From assembly GCA_020975405.1 (NCBI GenBank), contig JAIOWQ010000003.1, forward strand, positions 2,237,001-2,301,000: a DNA stretch of 64,000 nt, given 5' to 3'. Position 1 is the first letter of the stretch; the number at the start of each line of letters is the position of its first letter. Made by a program: the position numbers and the translations under genes. Origin of the DNA: Keithomyces neogunnii (Eukaryota > Ascomycota > Sordariomycetes > Hypocreales > Clavicipitaceae). Positions 1 through 11,759 of the stretch are shown here, piece after piece. A model generated the notes under the pieces. The model had not been told where the DNA came from, did not search any database, and saw only the letters and a list, made by a program, of their open reading frames with translations.

Positions 1-2
1 GA

Positions 3-62
3 GAAAAGGCCAAATGGGAGCGCTACGAGGAAGAGTTTGGAAAAAGCGAGGGGAACAAGTAA
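3..62 (+). CDS. 3' end of an unidentified gene (partial)
   Basis: One frame runs open from the left edge to a TAA at 60-62 and encodes a charged tail rich in Glu and Lys that ends GKSEGNK. It would be the C-terminus of a rightward gene converging on RFC4, with about 205 bp between the two stops. Only some 19 residues are visible, so the family cannot be named and the call rests on the open frame, the charged composition and plausible spacing. It could still be chance reading of an intergenic region. Confidence 0.4.
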   Translation, partial: EKAKWERYEEEFGKSEGNK

Positions 63-268
63 TGTGGACTGACCACGCTGCTTTTCTTTTGCACTGTAAA
101 TTTATTTTGTACATCAACGTCAACTATCATAGAGATGCATTTTTGGCCAACAATACCCCGTCAAATTGACATCTTTCCGAGGCTGCTGCCATGCAACCTC
201 AACGAATATATAGAAACTGACCCGGAACCCCAACGCCTAATCATGCAGCCCCCAATATTCCCCCTTGT

Positions 269-1457
269 TTATTTCGCTGGTACTTGAAATTTTTTCGGAT
301 CCATGTTGATCTTGCACAGACGTACAACGCAGCCGCTCAGTTGCAGCAGCGTCTGCACGCCCTCTAGAATCTTCATGTGCGCGAAGCCAATCTCCTTGAT
401 AAACTCGAGCTTCGAGTGCTCACTCAAGGTAGGGATCGTCTTGGTCACCTTGAACATGGTGCTGATGATGTCATGGCTGGAATACCCCAGATCCCAGAGC
501 TCCCGCAAAGTATCCAACGCAGAGTCCACGTTGCCCTCGTAGCAAGCTTTGAGCATAGCTTGCACCTTGATGGGGTGGGGTGAGTCGACGACCTTGAAAA
601 CATTGTCCCCAGAGACGAAACCGAAACCGGCAAAGGTGGACTGGAGGTTATTGATGGCTTGTCGCATATCGCCTTCTGCGCTGAAGACGAGAGCAGCAAG
701 GCCGTCGTCGCTGTATTCGACCTTTTCCGCTTCAATAATCTGTAGTAGTCTCTTGACAACTTGCGCGTCGGAGAGCTTGGCGTATCGGAGGATGGCGCAT
801 CGTGATTGCAACGGCTCGATAATCTTGTTGGACTGGTTGCATGCAAAGGCAAAGCGAGTGGTGTTGGAGTAGATTTCCATTGTTCGACGGAGAGCTTGCT
901 GCGCACCAGATGTCATGCTGTCTGCCTCGTCGAGGATGACAAGCTTGTGTCTACCGGGGGGCAATGTGACCTTCTTTTGAGCAAAGCCCTTGATTCGATT
1001 ACGAACGACATCAATGCCTGGGAAGCACTGGTCAGCACACTGTGAAGCTATCTCGCCAAAAGTCTGCCCACATACCTCTTTCATCACTTGCGTTCAGCTC
1101 CAGGACGGCCTCCTTGTATGACTCGCCCAGCAACTGCCTAGCAAGACATAGCACGCTCGTCGTCTTACCAATGCCCGGCATTCCCGATATGATAACATGG
1201 GGCATATTTCCCTCCTTGGCTATGATTTTTAACCGCTCAATGGTCTCCGTGTTGCCCACCACATCATCCAAGAAGACGGGACGGTACTTTTCCACCCTGC
1301 AAGAGTCAATGTTAGCAGAGGCGGGCTCTGAAAGGCCCTGGAACGTTATTTACCATGGTAGTTCATAGCTTGCAGAGCCATTTGAAGATGGGGCAATGGC
1401 TGCTTTGGACGCAGCAGTCGAAGACTCGCCCTTTTCCTCGATTTTGGCGGCAGGCAT
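269..1457 (-). CDS. RFC4: Replication factor C small subunit (yeast Rfc4 / human RFC2 type)
   Basis: AAA+ subunit of the clamp loader that opens and loads PCNA on primed DNA in the nucleus. Three exons, 1457-1354, 1296-1076 and 1017-269, join in frame to 357 aa with GT-AG introns of 57 and 58 nt. Visible motifs are the RFC box VEKYRP (36-41), Walker A GMPGIGKT (73-80), Walker B LDEAD (137-141) and the SRC arginine-finger motif (180-182). The Met-Pro-Gly-Ile version of the P-loop is the one found in yeast Rfc4, and the collar region follows the family to the end. The start is the first in-frame ATG; a GTG inside exon 2 also opens a frame but cannot be the start, because the upstream exon supplies the conserved ELPW before VEKYRP. 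It is divergent from FCF1 and has two MluI-box-like sites just upstream. Confidence 0.97.
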
Positions 1458-1801
1458 GGCGGCAGTGATGCTGAATGTGAATGGTTGAAGCACTTTACGC
1501 GCCGCCAAAGACGCGTCTCAATGACTAGGTAGTGGATTTGGCGGTTGTGGCGGGTGGTTCTTGAAATGGTCCGTGCACGAGGTGCCCGCCACCGCCTTTG
1601 CTGTTATCGAGAGTCTCCAGAGTCCACCAGCCACAGCAACTTTTTTCTCAACTTGGCATATTTTGCAGCGCATTGAACATCTCACCAAGGCGGCGCATCT
1701 CTTGTCGCAACGAATCCGCTTCTAGGCAACTCACCTGGCGAACACGGGCAGTTGTATTGTATATTATCGCAGCACACCACAGCACACCACCGACCACCAT
1801 C
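1458..1801. other. Bidirectional promoter between RFC4 and FCF1
   Basis: A 344-bp gap between two divergent ATGs. It holds ACGCGC at 1497-1502 and ACGCGT at 1511-1516 close to the RFC4 start. A pyrimidine-rich stretch and CACC repeats lie near the FCF1 start. No further gene is visible. Confidence 0.7.
1497..1516. promoter_or_regulatory. Paired MluI cell-cycle box-like sites
   Basis: ACGCGC (1497-1502) and a perfect ACGCGT (1511-1516) lie 40-60 bp upstream of the RFC4 start, with 14-bp phasing. ACGCGT is the binding core of MBF, the G1/S activator of DNA replication genes in yeasts. The presence of the sites is direct observation. Their use by MBF in this fungus is inference. Confidence 0.5.
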
Positions 1802-2459
1802 ATGGGTGTCGCGAAGAAAACCAGAAAATTCGGACAAGTCAGTTCTTATCGATAACAGACAAGCACTGCCCAGAAGAAATGCTGACATTGACATATCCCA
1901 GGTCAAGCGAGTCCTCGGCCAGCGCGATGCCCGTCTCAAAGTGAACCAGGAAAAGGCCGAACAAGCTGCGAAAGCAAAGGAGAAGAAGACGATCAATGGC
2001 GAACTGATCCGGGAATCGGCCCAGATGCCCAGCAACATGTTCTTCCAGCACAACACGGCGCTCGTTCCGCCGTACAACGTCCTCGTCGACACCAATTTCC
2101 TCAGTCACACAGTCCAGCGAAAGCTGTCATTATTGGAGTCCATGATGGACTGTCTCTACGCCAAGTGCAATCCTATCATAACGTCGTGTGTCATGGCAGA
2201 GTTGGAGAAGCTGGGCCCCAAGTACCGGCTGGCGATGCGGGTCGCACGAGACGAGAGGTGGCAGCGGCTGGAGTGCGATCACAAGGGCACATATGCGGAC
2301 GACTGCCTTGTGGACAAGGTGACGAAGAACAGGATATACATTGTGGGAACAAACGACAAGGCGCTGAAGCAGAGGTTACGAAAGATTCCTGGTGTGCCAT
2401 TGATGAGCGTGGCGCGGGGCAAGTACGTGATTGAGAGACTGCCGGGCGCGCCCGAATAA
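1802..2459 (+). CDS. FCF1: rRNA-processing protein Fcf1 (PIN domain, SSU processome)
   Basis: Component of the small-subunit processome needed for early pre-18S rRNA cleavages in the nucleolus. Two exons, 1802-1837 and 1902-2459, give 197 aa; the 64-nt intron splits MGVAKKTRKFGQ from VKRVLGQ. The PIN domain covers about residues 65-185, with acidic residues at D75 (in VLVDTNFL), E112, D145/D146 and D164 (in VGTND). The length equals the usual family length of about 190-200 aa. The basic N-terminus KKTRKF is typical of the family. It is divergent from RFC4. The short first exon is certain because the family begins MGxAKKTRKF. Confidence 0.97.
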
Positions 2460-2797
2460 TTCATTTTGATAGCCGGAATATTAATTACTGTTTTGCATGG
2501 ATCATTTGCGACGTTCACGTTTGGTTTGTGTGGTCGTGCACGCATCAGGTTGAATCGCCATCGACTTGGAGTTGAGAGGAGATGAATTGAAGCCCCCGAC
2601 ACCCATCGAGTAGATGGAGCACTCAGCTCTTCCCGCTGACGCCACAACACCTAATCCTGCCTGACTGTATTAGCCGGGAGCCTTACGACTGGCAACTTCT
2701 CAGCAAACCCTTGTGTCATTCTCGCCACTGCTGACACTTCTTTTCGAGCACAACACAACAATTCCACCCTTCGCGTCTTACTCAGCTACCCGTCGCG
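2460..2797. other. Intergenic, FCF1 3' side and regulator promoter
   Basis: 338 bp without a supportable gene. The last 100 bp before the regulator ATG are rich in C and T, as is usual for fungal 5' leaders. Confidence 0.5.
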
Positions 2798-5493
2798 ATG
2801 CCCGCAGACTCCAGCACCAGCGAGCCGTCCCTTGGCGACAAAGCGATACACAAGCGCAACCGCGTGCTGCTGTCCTGCGCGCCGTGCCGCATCTCCAAGC
2901 TCAAATGCGACCGCAAGGAACCATGCTCCCAGTGCGAGAAGAAGGCCCGCATAGACCAGTGTGTCTATGCACCCAAGCCTGTCAAGAAGAAGCCCCCTCC
3001 GAAAAACATGACGGCGCGGCTTAAACGGCTGGAAGGCCTCGTGCGGGAGATGATGGACAATGAGGAGGCGTCAAAGCCGCCGGACAGAGCGGGCGACATC
3101 AACGCTGTGCCGTCGCTGCAGGGCCAGGTTGTGAAGGGCGAGCGTGGGACGATGTATGTTGGGGCTACGCATTGCATGGCAATGCTCGATGATGTAGGTG
3201 TCTTCTTGCCTCGGCCGAGAGTCCACACCGGGCGTTGCTAACGAGGGGTTGTAGATTGAAGATCTGAAAACGTACTTTGACACTGCCGAAGAACCGGATG
3301 AAGCATCTTCGCCGACGGACGAGCTCGATGCTCCCGAGTTGCTCCTAAGTCCTCGCAGTTCGCCGGGGAACAGAGACGAGTTGATTGCGCAGCTGCCAGA
3401 GAAGAATGTTGCAGATCGGTTGATTATGCGATATTTCTCGTCCATGAGCCCTTCGCAGCGTGAGTCTCGGCCCTCATCCCCGCCCAAGACCAACCCTGTT
3501 CTGACGAAAAGGCCGCAGACATTACACACCGATCGACGTTTACAAGAAGGGTAACCACCTACATATCCCCTTGTCGCGTCTCTCGTCTCATCTCACCGCT
3601 CTGACAGACTCTCAGTATGCCCAGTTCTGGCAAGATCCAAATTCTGTATCCCTGCACTGGCTCGCACAGCTCTTCATGATACTGGCTCAGGGAACCTTCT
3701 TCAACAATTTCGTCGCCCCTCAAGAACTAGCCGCCGACTCATCCATCCCCTTCTTGGACCGTATCAAGCACTACAGGTCCTGCACTGCGTGGGCACTTGT
3801 CTGGGGCAAATACACAACACCCACGGCCGACACCCTCCCGGCCCTTCTCCTCTACGTCGAATCTTACTTTATCCTCAACCGCGCCGCTCAGATGAACTGC
3901 TACGTCCTCTCCGGAGTCTGTATCCGTCTCCTGTTAAAAATGGGTCTTCATCGGGACCCCTCCAAGTTGGCAAATATATCTCCCTTTGAAGGCGAGATGC
4001 GCAGAAGGATATGGAACATGGCAACTCAGATTGAGCTCCTCGTCTCGTTCCACATGGGCCTCCCGAGCATGCTGCAGGGTATCGAATCAGACACCCAGCT
4101 TCCGTCAAATCTCCAGGACGACGACTTTGATGAATTTTCAGCGTCACTTCCGCCTGGACGACCACCAACCGACTATACCCAAATGACATATGCCATTAAT
4201 AAGACCAGAATGCTCCGTGTATTCGGCCGAATAGCCCAACAGGCCCACGCCCTCTCCCCTCCAGAATACAACGATGTACTCAAACTCGATGCCGCCGTCC
4301 AAGACGCCTGGGGCTCTGTGCCAAAATTCATGCATGTCCGCCCCCTGGACGAATGCGTAGGCGAGTCACCCGTCATACTCATCCAGCGGTTCGCCCTCGC
4401 TGCAATCTACAACAAATGCCGATGTGTCCTGCATAGGCGCTACCTCGCGCAGCCCATCCTAAACAAGGACCAGAACTACTCTCGTCAACAAGCCCTTGAG
4501 GCTGCGCTTCTGCTGCTTGATTTTCAACTCACTGTATGGAAGGCTTCCAAGCCGGGAAATGTGCTCAGCTCCTCGGCGTGGTTCCTGTCCTCGTTGGCTG
4601 TGCACGACTTTTTGCTAGCAGCCATGATTTTGTACCTGTTGATCCAGAATGAAGACTACCCGGACGGAGAGGCGTTTGAGTTTGAAGGCAGAAAGCCCAG
4701 CAAAGAGGAGCTGAGGAAGATACTGAGGGATTCGCATTCGATTTGGACAGAACTTGGTGCCCATGCCACGGAGCTGAAGAAGACGGCAGACACGCTAGGG
4801 ATCATGTTGACTAAATTGGGAGAACCAGTGAATGGAGCCGGGTTTGTCGCAGAAGGGACGAATCACATGTTGGCCCAGGATTCTGAATATCAGTCTCCTG
4901 GTTCCGTTCGGATGTCCTCATCAACGGGGAGGAGCGCTTCCGGGACAGGAGAGTCGGAGTTACTGTCTTCCGTGGAATTGGAAGGTAAGAAGGAGACGAG
5001 TCGTATATGATGTTCTTTGTCAGAGCAAGGGTTTGACAAGGTCGCTTGCTAACGCTGAATACAGGAGGAACCAACTCTTCAGGACTGACGCCGTACCCCA
5101 TGGCTCAGCCGACAAGCAACCACACGTCAGCCACGGACTTTCCCATGCTAGGCTTGTCCGACGCCATGCTTGAAACTAACTTGGGTTTTGATCCGTCGTG
5201 GATAGATACACCGGATAATATGGACTGGGTATGTTCCGCTGCCCTATCCAGTCTCGAGATCCCCAAGTCGGCACGGCCAGCAATCAAGAGAATCACCAGC
5301 TAACCTCTGTTCACAGCGTTTCCTAGACGTCTCCCTTGCACACAGCCATATTGCTGGCACCAATACATCTGGCCCGACATGGGTTGAGAAATCACCATTG
5401 GGAGGGCTGGATATGCTGGGTCCCGAGTTATGGGGCCAGCCACCTGGGGATGCAAATCAGAGCCCCACCACCTACAGCAACAGGGGAGGTTAA
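2798..5493 (+). CDS. Zn2Cys6 transcription factor with Fungal_trans domain
   Basis: Probable nuclear DNA-binding regulator. Six exons, 2798-3193, 3255-3459, 3519-3550, 3616-4984, 5065-5228 and 5317-5493, join in frame to 780 aa. The Zn2Cys6 cluster begins CAPCRISKLKCDRKEPC near residue 27 and follows C-X2-C-X6-C-X5-C-X2-C-X8-C; a basic linker (KPVKKKPPPK) and a short coiled coil (LKRLEGLVREMMD) come next. The fungal-specific middle homology domain begins at HITHRSTF (encoded by the 32-nt exon 3) and runs through exon 4, including the MGLHRDP-type motif and the EMRRRIWN segment. The C-terminal exons are Ser/Pro/Gly-rich, as activation regions often are. The target genes cannot be told from the sequence. 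No biosynthetic cluster lies beside it, so a local pathway regulator is not implied. Confidence 0.9.
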
Positions 5494-8400
5494 CTTATGG
5501 TAGCCGCATATTCTGTCGAAATAGCCTTGGCGTTGACAGTCCGCAGGAGCTGTTCCCGCACTCCATATTGTATATCCCAAAGGCGGACGTTTGAACATGG
5601 CATTGCGCCAAATTGACTACCCACACATGTTCCTAGACATGGAAACTACTATTCCGTTTCGTGGGCACGTGAACACGACTAGTGGTTGACCACTCCGAGA
5701 TCGGACTCAGTGAGTGTTTGCACCGCCCTTGGATTGTTGGGACGGACGCAAATGGCTTGTCAGTCACGGGGTCGAAAACTAAATTGATGCTTTTCACTTA
5801 CCTAAAAGCGCACGAGCCAACACGCTTGTTATCTCGGTTTGCTTGGTGGCACTGTACGTACCGAATCACGGTGATATTCAATGGCGAAAGATAAGCAGAG
5901 CCTTGCATTCTGTGATCAGACCAAGGCAAGTGGAAAGCTTGGGTCAATTGGTGTAGCAACGGCTTGTTCCTTGACACTGGCAAGATCATCTTCAACAGCG
6001 GGAGTAAGAGGGCGGCTTCTCGGCCGGGCCGCGATCAATCCCCGACCAGACCGGTTTCTTTTGGCCCATCTTCCCTGAGTCGAATTGGCCATCAGATTTT
6101 GCAATCATACCACCACCTAGTCTAGTCTGATGTTTTCTTGATTCCCCGCATGTCTAAAATTGGTGGCAGATAGGAAGGGCAGTGAAGCAAGCCACCTCTC
6201 TTCTGCATTGTGACCAGCAAGCGCATGCCCTTGGGCGTTCGCGGGAAGCACCATCATCCAATACATTGGGAGAATCATAGATCAAATTAAATGAAATAAA
6301 ATTAACGACGGGACAAGCCATGTCTGCCATGGAGAAGAGCTGACGCTAGTTCACGGGTTCCACGATTGCCATTGGTCGAGTGATGACTTGCCGCCCGCAG
6401 ATGGACGGTGGCAATGAGTTGATTTTGCAGTGAGTGACATGTTTTAATGCAGTCTGCTCTCCTCCGCTGAGAGGTCGAACAAGGGCTGGGGTTGTAGCCA
6501 CACCGATATCCCGAAATCTTGCTGCAGTTGCAATCTAGTCCCCATATGCGGCTACACACCATGCAGGTCTAGAGACAGCGTGATCCATCTCTGCGACAAG
6601 ATTTCTTCGAGTCCGGATCCGCACCATGTGTCCAGACCGCCCAATCAGTGTTTGAGACCGCTAGAATATCTGCTAACCATGCAAGTGAGAACGACATGCG
6701 GGGGAGACAACTATCGTAGAACAGACGCGACACTGGCAATGCAACTGGCCCAGAGGCCACAGTTTATTATTTTGTCCATTGACTCTCGACGTCAAAGATA
6801 ACGGGGGATATGTCGGCGTGTTGGATGGGGCGTGCCTGGAATAGTGGCTGGAAGTTGCACGAACATATTTGGACTTTTGGGGTCATTTTTTAATGCATTC
6901 CCTTTATGGTTGAATCATCAGAAGGAGGCTTGGGGCGTACTGCGGGCGGGCATTGTTTGTCTTGCCCCCTTGGATCGAACAACTCCTCGAATAGGGATTC
7001 GAAACCCAAAGCTCTTCGTCTCTCCCCAGGAACTTTGAGAGCTGATACTTCCTGCTCGACGAACGAGAGCATGGGGGGCTTGAGACCATAAGCTCGTGGT
7101 GATGTTAGTGGTGGTGAGGACTCCATCAACATCTCGAGTGGTAATACCTCAACGATGCGGGTCCCAATTTATTTAGCCACCCAAGAAACGCTGTACACCG
7201 CATTGCTCCTCCAGTCTTGTGACCTCTTGATGCCACGAGTCGGGCGGTCGTTGGGGGGGGGGGGGCGGGCCCCTTTCGGCCGGGCACACGGACGGGCCCC
7301 ATTATGGGTACCTTTTGTAAACCATATGAGAAATCGATTTGCAGCAAAAAATTTTTACTGGAGAGAGAACGGAAACCTTTACCTAATCCCAATGCCACCG
7401 CACCCACGTCGGTCTTGGACGTTACAGCTGTCAGCTGGCAGCAGCATGATTGCGGCATGGCTACTGGCATGGTTGTCCTTTGCTTGCCATTCGCCAATTC
7501 TTGGCCAAACAAAATTTGCACGTCAAGCTTGGTCGAACCTGACCAAGTAAAGATTGACAACAAAGCCAACCAAATGCCGGCCCGCCTCGACCATTCCTCT
7601 CCTTCAGCCTGCTAGTTGCACAACCGCTTTGAAGCCAGCCCTCTCAATGCAAATAGCTTGATGGCAAGAGATCCTGCTCAAGAATCTTTGGATTAACCAA
7701 CCCCACTGAGATGAGATTACGACGAGGAATGCCGTGATTCATGACACCGTGAGGCACTCCAGGGACATCATGTCATAATCCAAAGTTCAATCCATGACGG
7801 TGCCCGCCATAGCTACCCTGGTTTGCCAGCCCGCTCAAACTGGCTTTAAGCTATGGGGCATCTTTGGGCGCGTGACACTGCACGCAAGCCTCCCCATTGA
7901 GAGCTAAATAATCCCAAAATGGGGTCTGGTTACGGGCCTTTCTGACAACCCTTTGGTGGGCAACAAGCACAGTTGCTGTTTGGATGGGGATTCTCGACCA
8001 TCATCATGCGAGCACCATGGCTGAGAGGCTGGCTGAGGGGTTGCGCGATGAGAATGGCAATATGCATTGGCGATGATGCAATTGCATAGAATTCATGGCA
8101 ATCATGGCATGTAAAGGGCATGGTCCCAGGCACGGCAACTGATGATGCTGATTGCTTCATTGTTAGAACCACATTTGTCCCGATTGGCTAGCCCCGGAAT
8201 CTGCAGAGACAGTGCAAGGGTTAGGCAGCCCCGTCCAGGACTCATGCAACTGACACATCAGTGCAAGGTGATGAATGGCAGTGCTTGCGACGGTCCTCGG
8301 AGATGGTTTGCCGGACACGCCTGGTCAGGATTCATTCATATTGTGCAGCTGGTCTGCACTATTCTGGAATTGGCCGGTGTAGACCTCCAGGAACGTGGGC

Positions 8401-10370
8401 GATGTGTTTGCGTGTTTGCTTAGCGCTGACGCCACTTTGTAATAGACACGGGCTAGGAAAGGTGTTGGTTTGAATTTTGCTGGCACCTGGATTCTGGCAC
8501 GGCACCACTGAAAAGTTCCCTGGCAGGGGCAGCCGCCTTCCCGTATGCCTTCCTGATGGTGGTTTGAAGCCGAACTTCAGAAGACGAGGGCCTGATAGAA
8601 CTAGAACCCGAGTCGCGAGAATGCTGCCTGCCACGGAGCCGTGCGGGCAGCTGAGATGGCTGTTTGCACGACTTACTAGTCCTTGACGAAAAATTCTTGT
8701 TAGTTAGTCTCTGCTGGCATCGCCAGGTCCAGTATGACACATGTTCCGCTGACGTGAAGCTGCCAGCTTTGCTCAGCAACCTGAGTAGATTCTGCGGCTG
8801 CACGTCCCCCCTTCGTGGAGGTTGATCTCCCTTTGACTGGCCCAGAAGCCGTCCATCCACACATCCATCAGACTTTTCAGCCATCCCGTCACTGATAAGA
8901 GCCTGCTATCTTTCCTGTCCCAGCCGTGGACGTCAACTGCAGTACCAGGGCGTTACGCAGTCCCTGCGCCGTGTTACTGCCGTGGCCGGTGTACCTGCAC
9001 GGTTCTTTGTATCGTCGTCCTATTGTAGTGAGGCAAATGTATGTGAGATCTGGCTCTCGGCCAACCCCAGCCCCATGGCTTTGTGGGCATACAAGTGCGC
9101 GAAGCCATTTCCTGCAAGTGTTGACAAGCTCCCTTGCAGTCGAGAGCCAACTGGGAGTACGAGGTACGTCGTACACCGGACACCGCCCCCCTCTCCGAAA
9201 AAGAAGTGTTCCATCTTCCTCCCCCCCAAAAGGTCCAAGCCCATTTGTGGATGAGGCGACAAGGCAGGAGCAACGCCGCCTAGTGTAGCCCTGTCCTTCC
9301 TCATTTCAGGTGTGTTCACATCGCGTCTCCCGTGGCCCTCCGCCCTCGGCCCCGGATTCTTGTCAATCCATAGACTCATATCGTCTCGGCCCCCGTCCTT
9401 GTTTCCCTCATCCCCTTCATCCAACCTCTTCTGTTTGCGTGCTCTTGCATGTTGCAAACAACCTCAACTGTCGAGGTGCCCCTAACCCTGTAATCTTCAC
9501 ATTCTATGCCGAGCCTGTTGCTGCTCGATAGGCAGCTCTTATCGGCCTCGTGCGATACCCCACCATCCAACATCGTCGTGAAGCGATAGGAAAGAGCCTG
9601 CATCAACTCTTGCCAGCCCTTCTCGTCACCACCATCAGCATACCTGCCGCTCGCCTCAAAAATTCTCGACAACTGGCTTTTGTGATCGCACTGATCCATC
9701 CAGCCCTCGGCCCCTCCGCGCTCGCTTCATAAGCGCTGCCCGGTGGACAAGGAACGGCGACACCACGGCCCTGTGCCCCTCCTTTATCCGTCTCCCTCCA
9801 CCAGAAGCGCCCACATCAACCAACTAAACCGCGTCCGAAAAACCTTTGCGCAAAGCGGCAGACCGGCTGACAATCAAATCGTCAAGGTGACCTATTAGCA
9901 GCCCATCCCGACGTTGGCCTTGGCGCACAAGATCGCAGGCGCAGGAAGCGACTCAGGTCACACCCATCTACCCACGTCTTCTTCAGCAGGCCATCCCAGC
10001 TCCTTCCTTCCCAAACTCTCGTACCAAATCCATTGACCACCCCGCTCAAGCAAATCTGCTGTGCGCCCATCGCGAGTCGCCTGCATTGGCCAGCAGTTCC
10101 TGCCTCTACCCTGTCGTCGGCCCACTGGTGTACTTGCGTTTTACGTACTCCGTACACACATTCGAATCTACTGAGCTGAGGACGCTACTTCCTCAGTTCC
10201 TGCGAATCCCGACGAGTATCCAAGGCACCTCCCTACCTTCCCGGGCGGGCCGTCGTGTGTGAAACCACGGTGGCCTCGCGTGGTGCATAGAAGCATTTGC
10301 CTTTCACGCCGTCCCAGGCAAATATTGCCCCTTGCGCTATTACGCACCTTGCTTGCACGTCTTTTGAGCC
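5494..10370. other. Long gene-free stretch upstream of nmrA
   Basis: 4.9 kb with no gene I can support. ORFs at 7126-7569 (minus) and 7155-7550 (plus) overlap one another, match no family known to me and span a G13 run at 7253-7265. From about 9.2 kb to 10.37 kb the plus strand is very rich in C and T (CCTC, CATC, CCAC repeats), as expected for a long 5' leader or promoter of nmrA. TACTCCGTA occurs at 10146-10154. Confidence 0.5.
7253..7265 (+). repeat. G13 homopolymer
   Basis: Thirteen consecutive G, followed by CGGGCCCC, in otherwise mixed intergenic sequence. It may be length-uncertain in an assembly. Confidence 0.8.
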
Positions 10371-11759
10371 ATGCCCGCTCAAATGACTGGCCCTATGGCA
10401 GCCAGCATTCCAATTCATATGGCCAACGACCCAAGCAATAACTACCGCAGACAGCACAAGCACTCGCGATCATCCTACTCCGAGTCGTCTCCTCTGGCCA
10501 ACTCGAGAAACAACTCTCTGACTTTCCGCCCCCCCAAGCGACACATGTCCACTCCTGACAAGACCATCGCCATTACCAACGCAAGCGGCCGCCAAGCGGC
10601 GTCTCTTATCCGTGTCGCCACTGCCGTTGGATATCGCGTTCGAGCCCAGTTGCGAAACCTGGAAGGAGTTGTTGCGACCGAAGTTTCGACGAACCCAAAC
10701 GTAACAGTCTTTGTGGGGGAACTCTACACCAGACACAACCCGACCAAGGAGAACAAGGATGTTACGCGAAATGGTCCCATTGCTGGGATTGGCGTCAATC
10801 ACGAACTGATATCGAACCTTTTTCGAGGAGCTCAGCTGGCCTTCATCAATACAACCTTTTATGGCGATGAAGTCCAAATTGGCATGGCTCTAGCTGACGC
10901 AGCCAAGAAGGCTGGGGTTCAGCATTACATCTATTCCTCAATGCCCGATCACAAATCGTACAACAAGGACTGGCCCTCGTTGCCACTTTGGGCAGCAAAA
11001 CACGAGGTGGAGGAATATGTTCGAAAAATCAACCTTCCAGCAACCTTTGTCTACACGGGTATTTACAACAACAACTTCACCTCGTGCCCCTACCCGCTGT
11101 TCTGCATGGAGTTGCAAGAAGATGGATCCTTCATCTGGCAGGCGCCATTCCACCCGGATGCCAAGCTTCCCTGGCTCGATGCCGAACATGATGTTGGGCC
11201 AGCGGTTGTACAACTGTTCAAGGATGGTGTTGCGAAATGGAGGGGTGAGCGTATCGCTCTCGCTTACGAATACCTCTCGCCCAAAGAAGCCTGCAGACTA
11301 TTCGCACGAGGGGTCGGCCGCCCTGTACACTACGTTCGCGGTCCCATCGAGACCAAGGTCCAGATTCCGACTGGCTACAGAGAGCAGCTGGAAGCCCTTG
11401 CGAAGCTGTTCAAGCTTGAGGAGAAGGATCCAAAGAGGCAGCCGCCTTACTTTGGTGACATGAAGCTCGAAGTGAGTTGCCCCACGGAAGCTCTTGAGCT
11501 CTGGGAGGGCCCTCGAGGACTGGAGGAATACGCCCGAGAAATGTTCCCTCTCGAGGAAGAGGCCAATGGGTTTACGTGGATGTTGGATGAGGACGAGATC
11601 GACCAGAGATCTGCCGCAGACGATAAACTCCATGCCGCAACAACATCTGTGGAACAGTTGAGGCTTGAGGATGAGGATGAAGACGACGACTCAGATGATG
11701 AAGACGAAGGTCTAGTTATGAGAGGGTTGAAGAGAGACGAAGAACAATGGCTGGCATAG
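10371..11759 (+). CDS. nmrA: NmrA-family nitrogen metabolite repression regulator
   Basis: NAD(P)-binding, short-chain-dehydrogenase-like protein without catalytic activity, which in Aspergillus and Neurospora binds the GATA factor AreA/NIT2 and restrains it when preferred nitrogen is present. One exon, 462 aa. The Rossmann strand and glycine region is TIAITNASGRQAASLIR (about 65-81). Family blocks include AFINTT, IYSSMPDH, YTGIYNNNFTS, PWLDAEHDVGPA and the C-terminal EEYAREMFPLEEEANG. The protein is longer than A. nidulans NmrA at both ends: about 60 polar N-terminal residues (RRQHKHSRSSYSESS) and an acidic C-terminal tail of Glu/Asp runs. Several in-frame ATGs lie near the start; the first is used. 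The closest relatives are NmrA/NMR-1 proper rather than general NmrA-like oxidoreductases. Confidence 0.93.
   Translation: MPAQMTGPMAASIPIHMANDPSNNYRRQHKHSRSSYSESSPLANSRNNSLTFRPPKRHMSTPDKTIAITNASGRQAASLIRVATAVGYRVRAQLRNLEGVVATEVSTNPNVTVFVGELYTRHNPTKENKDVTRNGPIAGIGVNHELISNLFRGAQLAFINTTFYGDEVQIGMALADAAKKAGVQHYIYSSMPDHKSYNKDWPSLPLWAAKHEVEEYVRKINLPATFVYTGIYNNNFTSCPYPLFCMELQEDGSFIWQAPFHPDAKLPWLDAEHDVGPAVVQLFKDGVAKWRGERIALAYEYLSPKEACRLFARGVGRPVHYVRGPIETKVQIPTGYREQLEALAKLFKLEEKDPKRQPPYFGDMKLEVSCPTEALELWEGPRGLEEYAREMFPLEEEANGFTWMLDEDEIDQRSAADDKLHAATTSVEQLRLEDEDEDDDSDDEDEGLVMRGLKRDEEQWLA

Noticed and set aside
2798..5493. Zn2Cys6 regulator as head of a metabolite cluster
   Set aside because: No polyketide, peptide or terpene core enzyme, or set of tailoring enzymes, lies within the window.
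7126..7569. Opposite ORFs of 130-147 codons around the G13 run
   Set aside because: They overlap each other, contain homopolymer-coded Gly or Pro runs and resemble no family.
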